From Caldimonas brevitalea (GTDB lineage Bacteria; Pseudomonadota; Gammaproteobacteria; Burkholderiales; Burkholderiaceae_C), in the NCBI RefSeq assembly GCF_001017435.1, contig NZ_CP011371.1:496001-560000 (forward strand): a DNA stretch of 64,000 nt, given 5' to 3'. Below the pieces are notes generated by a model. The model saw only the letters and a program-made list of their open reading frames with translations, searched no databases and had not been told where the DNA came from. Positions within the stretch are counted from its first letter, which is position 1. Each line of letters begins with the position of its first letter. This document shows, piece after piece, positions 62,808-64,000 of this stretch. The position numbers and the translations under genes are program-made.

Positions 62808-64000
62808 CTACGCGCCGGCGGCTGGCTGCGGGGCCGTCTTGCCACCCTTCGACCCACCCTCCGCAGGCTTGCCGTCGAGCAGCCGGCCGACGAAGGTGTG
62901 CCGCACCAGCCACTGATAGCTGAGCAGGCAGGCCAGCGACGTCGCAGCGATGTTGAGGCTCAGTTTCGCGACGGCCGGCAGCGGAGCGCCATAGAGCAGC
63001 ACGCCGAAGCCGACGGTACCCAGCATGTGGACCAGGTAGACCCAATACGAACTCTGCGCCAGGTAGCCGAGCACGGCGTTTTGTCGAGGCACCCACCGCA
63101 GGAAGGCGCCGATCAGCGCGAAGCTCCACAGCCAGCTTGCGCTGTTGTAGACGAAGGCGACCGCCAGGTGCAGGCCCTGCGGTGGATTGGAGGCCTGTTG
63201 CACGCTGCCCAGCAACAGCGTCGCGACGAAGCACAGCAGGCCGGCGGCGGTGTAGGCAAAGACGTGCCGGCGGTAGTGCTCGAACGCCTCGTCCTGATAG
63301 CGGTACAGGCAATGGCCGAAGACAAAGAACAGGCCGTTGTGCAGCCACTCAGCCCAGGGCGGCATGAAGGAGCCGTCGGGCGTCACGATGCCGTTCTTGT
63401 AGCCCGCGCCGGCAAGCACGAGCGGCAACGCCAGCACCAGGGCGCCCCACCAGGCGGTCCCGAGGCGCCTGAACAGGCCGGAGAGGGCCGCCGGCAGCGA
63501 CTGCGGCAGGGCCGGGCTCCACCGGGCCCATAGTGCGCTCAACACACTGAACCAGATCAGCAGGTAGAGGAACCACAGGTGCATCGTGCGCAGCCGCGAG
63601 CCGCCTCCCGGCGGTGGCGGCATCAGCGCGGGGTCCAGGCCGAGCGTCCCGCGCGCCATCAGGTGCACGAACACCATCATCAGGACCACCATGCCGACGA
63701 ACAGCGGCGGCCAGAACACCGCGAACGGAAGCGCCAGACGCCGGAGCCGTTGCTTCAACATGCTGGCCGGGCCCCGCCGCTGGAGCAGCATGGCGGCAAA
63801 GTACCCGGCCAGGATGAAGAACACCGGCATCCTGAAGGTGTGGATGAAGACCAGCAGGAGATCGGCGAGCAAGGTCGTCTCTCGGTCCCGCCAGGGCAGC
63901 GTCGACTCGCCGACCATGTGATTCACCGAGACATGCAGCACGATGCCGAGCCACATCATGCAAGCCCGCAGGTTGTCCAGCGCGTGCAGACGGGGAAGAG
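62808..64000 (-). CDS. Acyltransferase-3/OpgC-like membrane acyltransferase, N-terminus beyond the window
   Basis: At least 396 residues with about ten membrane helices. The reading stays open to the right edge, and upstream of the first internal Met it gives RLHALDNLRAC, the typical start of acyltransferase-3 proteins, so the gene begins outside the window. The remaining LGIVLHVSVNHMV, FFILAGYFAAMLLQRRG and WYVHLVHM-like (WVYLVHMLG) segments fit OpgC/glucans-biosynthesis acyltransferases. It should add acyl groups to surface glycans. The C-terminal tail is Ala/Lys/Pro-rich. Confidence 0.9.
   Translation of the reverse strand, partial: LPRLHALDNLRACMMWLGIVLHVSVNHMVGESTLPWRDRETTLLADLLLVFIHTFRMPVFFILAGYFAAMLLQRRGPASMLKQRLRRLALPFAVFWPPLFVGMVVLMMVFVHLMARGTLGLDPALMPPPPGGGSRLRTMHLWFLYLLIWFSVLSALWARWSPALPQSLPAALSGLFRRLGTAWWGALVLALPLVLAGAGYKNGIVTPDGSFMPPWAEWLHNGLFFVFGHCLYRYQDEAFEHYRRHVFAYTAAGLLCFVATLLLGSVQQASNPPQGLHLAVAFVYNSASWLWSFALIGAFLRWVPRQNAVLGYLAQSSYWVYLVHMLGTVGFGVLLYGAPLPAVAKLSLNIAATSLACLLSYQWLVRHTFVGRLLDGKPAEGGSKGGKTAPQPAAGA

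Overview
The window is high-GC, densely coded DNA typical of a free-living betaproteobacterium. Burkholderiales of the Rubrivivax/Leptothrix/Caldimonas type is the best guess. The pointers are the GC-rich codon use, a PEP-CTERM protein, an InfA paralogue beside a cold-shock gene, GcvA-like LysR regulators, a Liv-type ABC operon joined to lutABC, and many multi-PAS signalling proteins. The taxon is inferred from gene content only.

Layout. 1-7165 (minus): a copper-tolerance operon with two small secreted Cys/His-rich proteins, a TolC-type outer-membrane lipoprotein, a Tat-exported multicopper oxidase, a CusF-like periplasmic chaperone, a CopZ-like chaperone and a Cu(I) P1B-ATPase cut by the window edge. 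Two MerR/CueR-type operators lie inside the operon. 7384-10074: a PAS/GGDEF diguanylate cyclase. 10.1-13.1 kb: a less GC-rich accessory patch of small unrecognised genes and a broken solute-binding lipoprotein. 13129-17081: a MEDS-domain sensor overlapping a GAF/PAS hybrid histidine kinase. 17429-18544: a secreted GH19 chitinase with two near-identical chitin-binding modules and a strong terminator. 18.8-19.2 kb: a LysR pseudogene. 19.6-23.8 kb: a membrane protein, a VOC protein, and a LysR regulator divergent from a nitroreductase/EamA pair. 23912-26614: a membrane hybrid kinase. 27-29 kb: small conserved genes. 29773-33861: a CheB-CheR-PAS-kinase-receiver fusion. 34451-36385: a glycoside hydrolase lipoprotein with a terminator. 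36.7-38.7 kb: a GlxA/AraC regulator divergent from an MBL-fold hydrolase. 39.4-40.4 kb: infA paralogue, cold-shock protein and a small helical protein, between two copies of one hairpin. 40507-41352: a tandem glycine riboswitch in front of a PF03458 (glycine transporter/TRIC) membrane protein. 41554-51499: two Liv-type binding proteins, a LysR regulator, LivH, a LivM-LivG fusion, LivF and LutA-LutB-LutC, mostly with overlapping start/stop codons. 51.6-55.3 kb: DUF3606, DUF488 and PEP-CTERM proteins, then a DUF1996 protein divergent from a MerR regulator across a MerR-type promoter. 55.3-60.2 kb: an M20 peptidase remnant, a 7TM diguanylate cyclase, CstA and its YbdD partner. 60.2-64 kb: a thioredoxin-reductase-like flavoprotein with an Rrf2 regulator, an EamA exporter and an acyltransferase cut by the right edge.

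How the parts work together. The copper genes form a full export and detoxification route (cytosolic chaperone, ATPase, periplasmic chaperone, oxidase, outer-membrane channel). The liv-lut run couples uptake of an unknown small organic acid or amino acid to LutABC lactate oxidation, which makes a lactate or 2-hydroxy-acid importer the simplest hypothesis. Signalling is heavily represented: two diguanylate cyclases, three hybrid kinases and six recognised DNA-binding regulators, plus one broken LysR gene. No complete mobile element, CRISPR array, rRNA or tRNA was seen.
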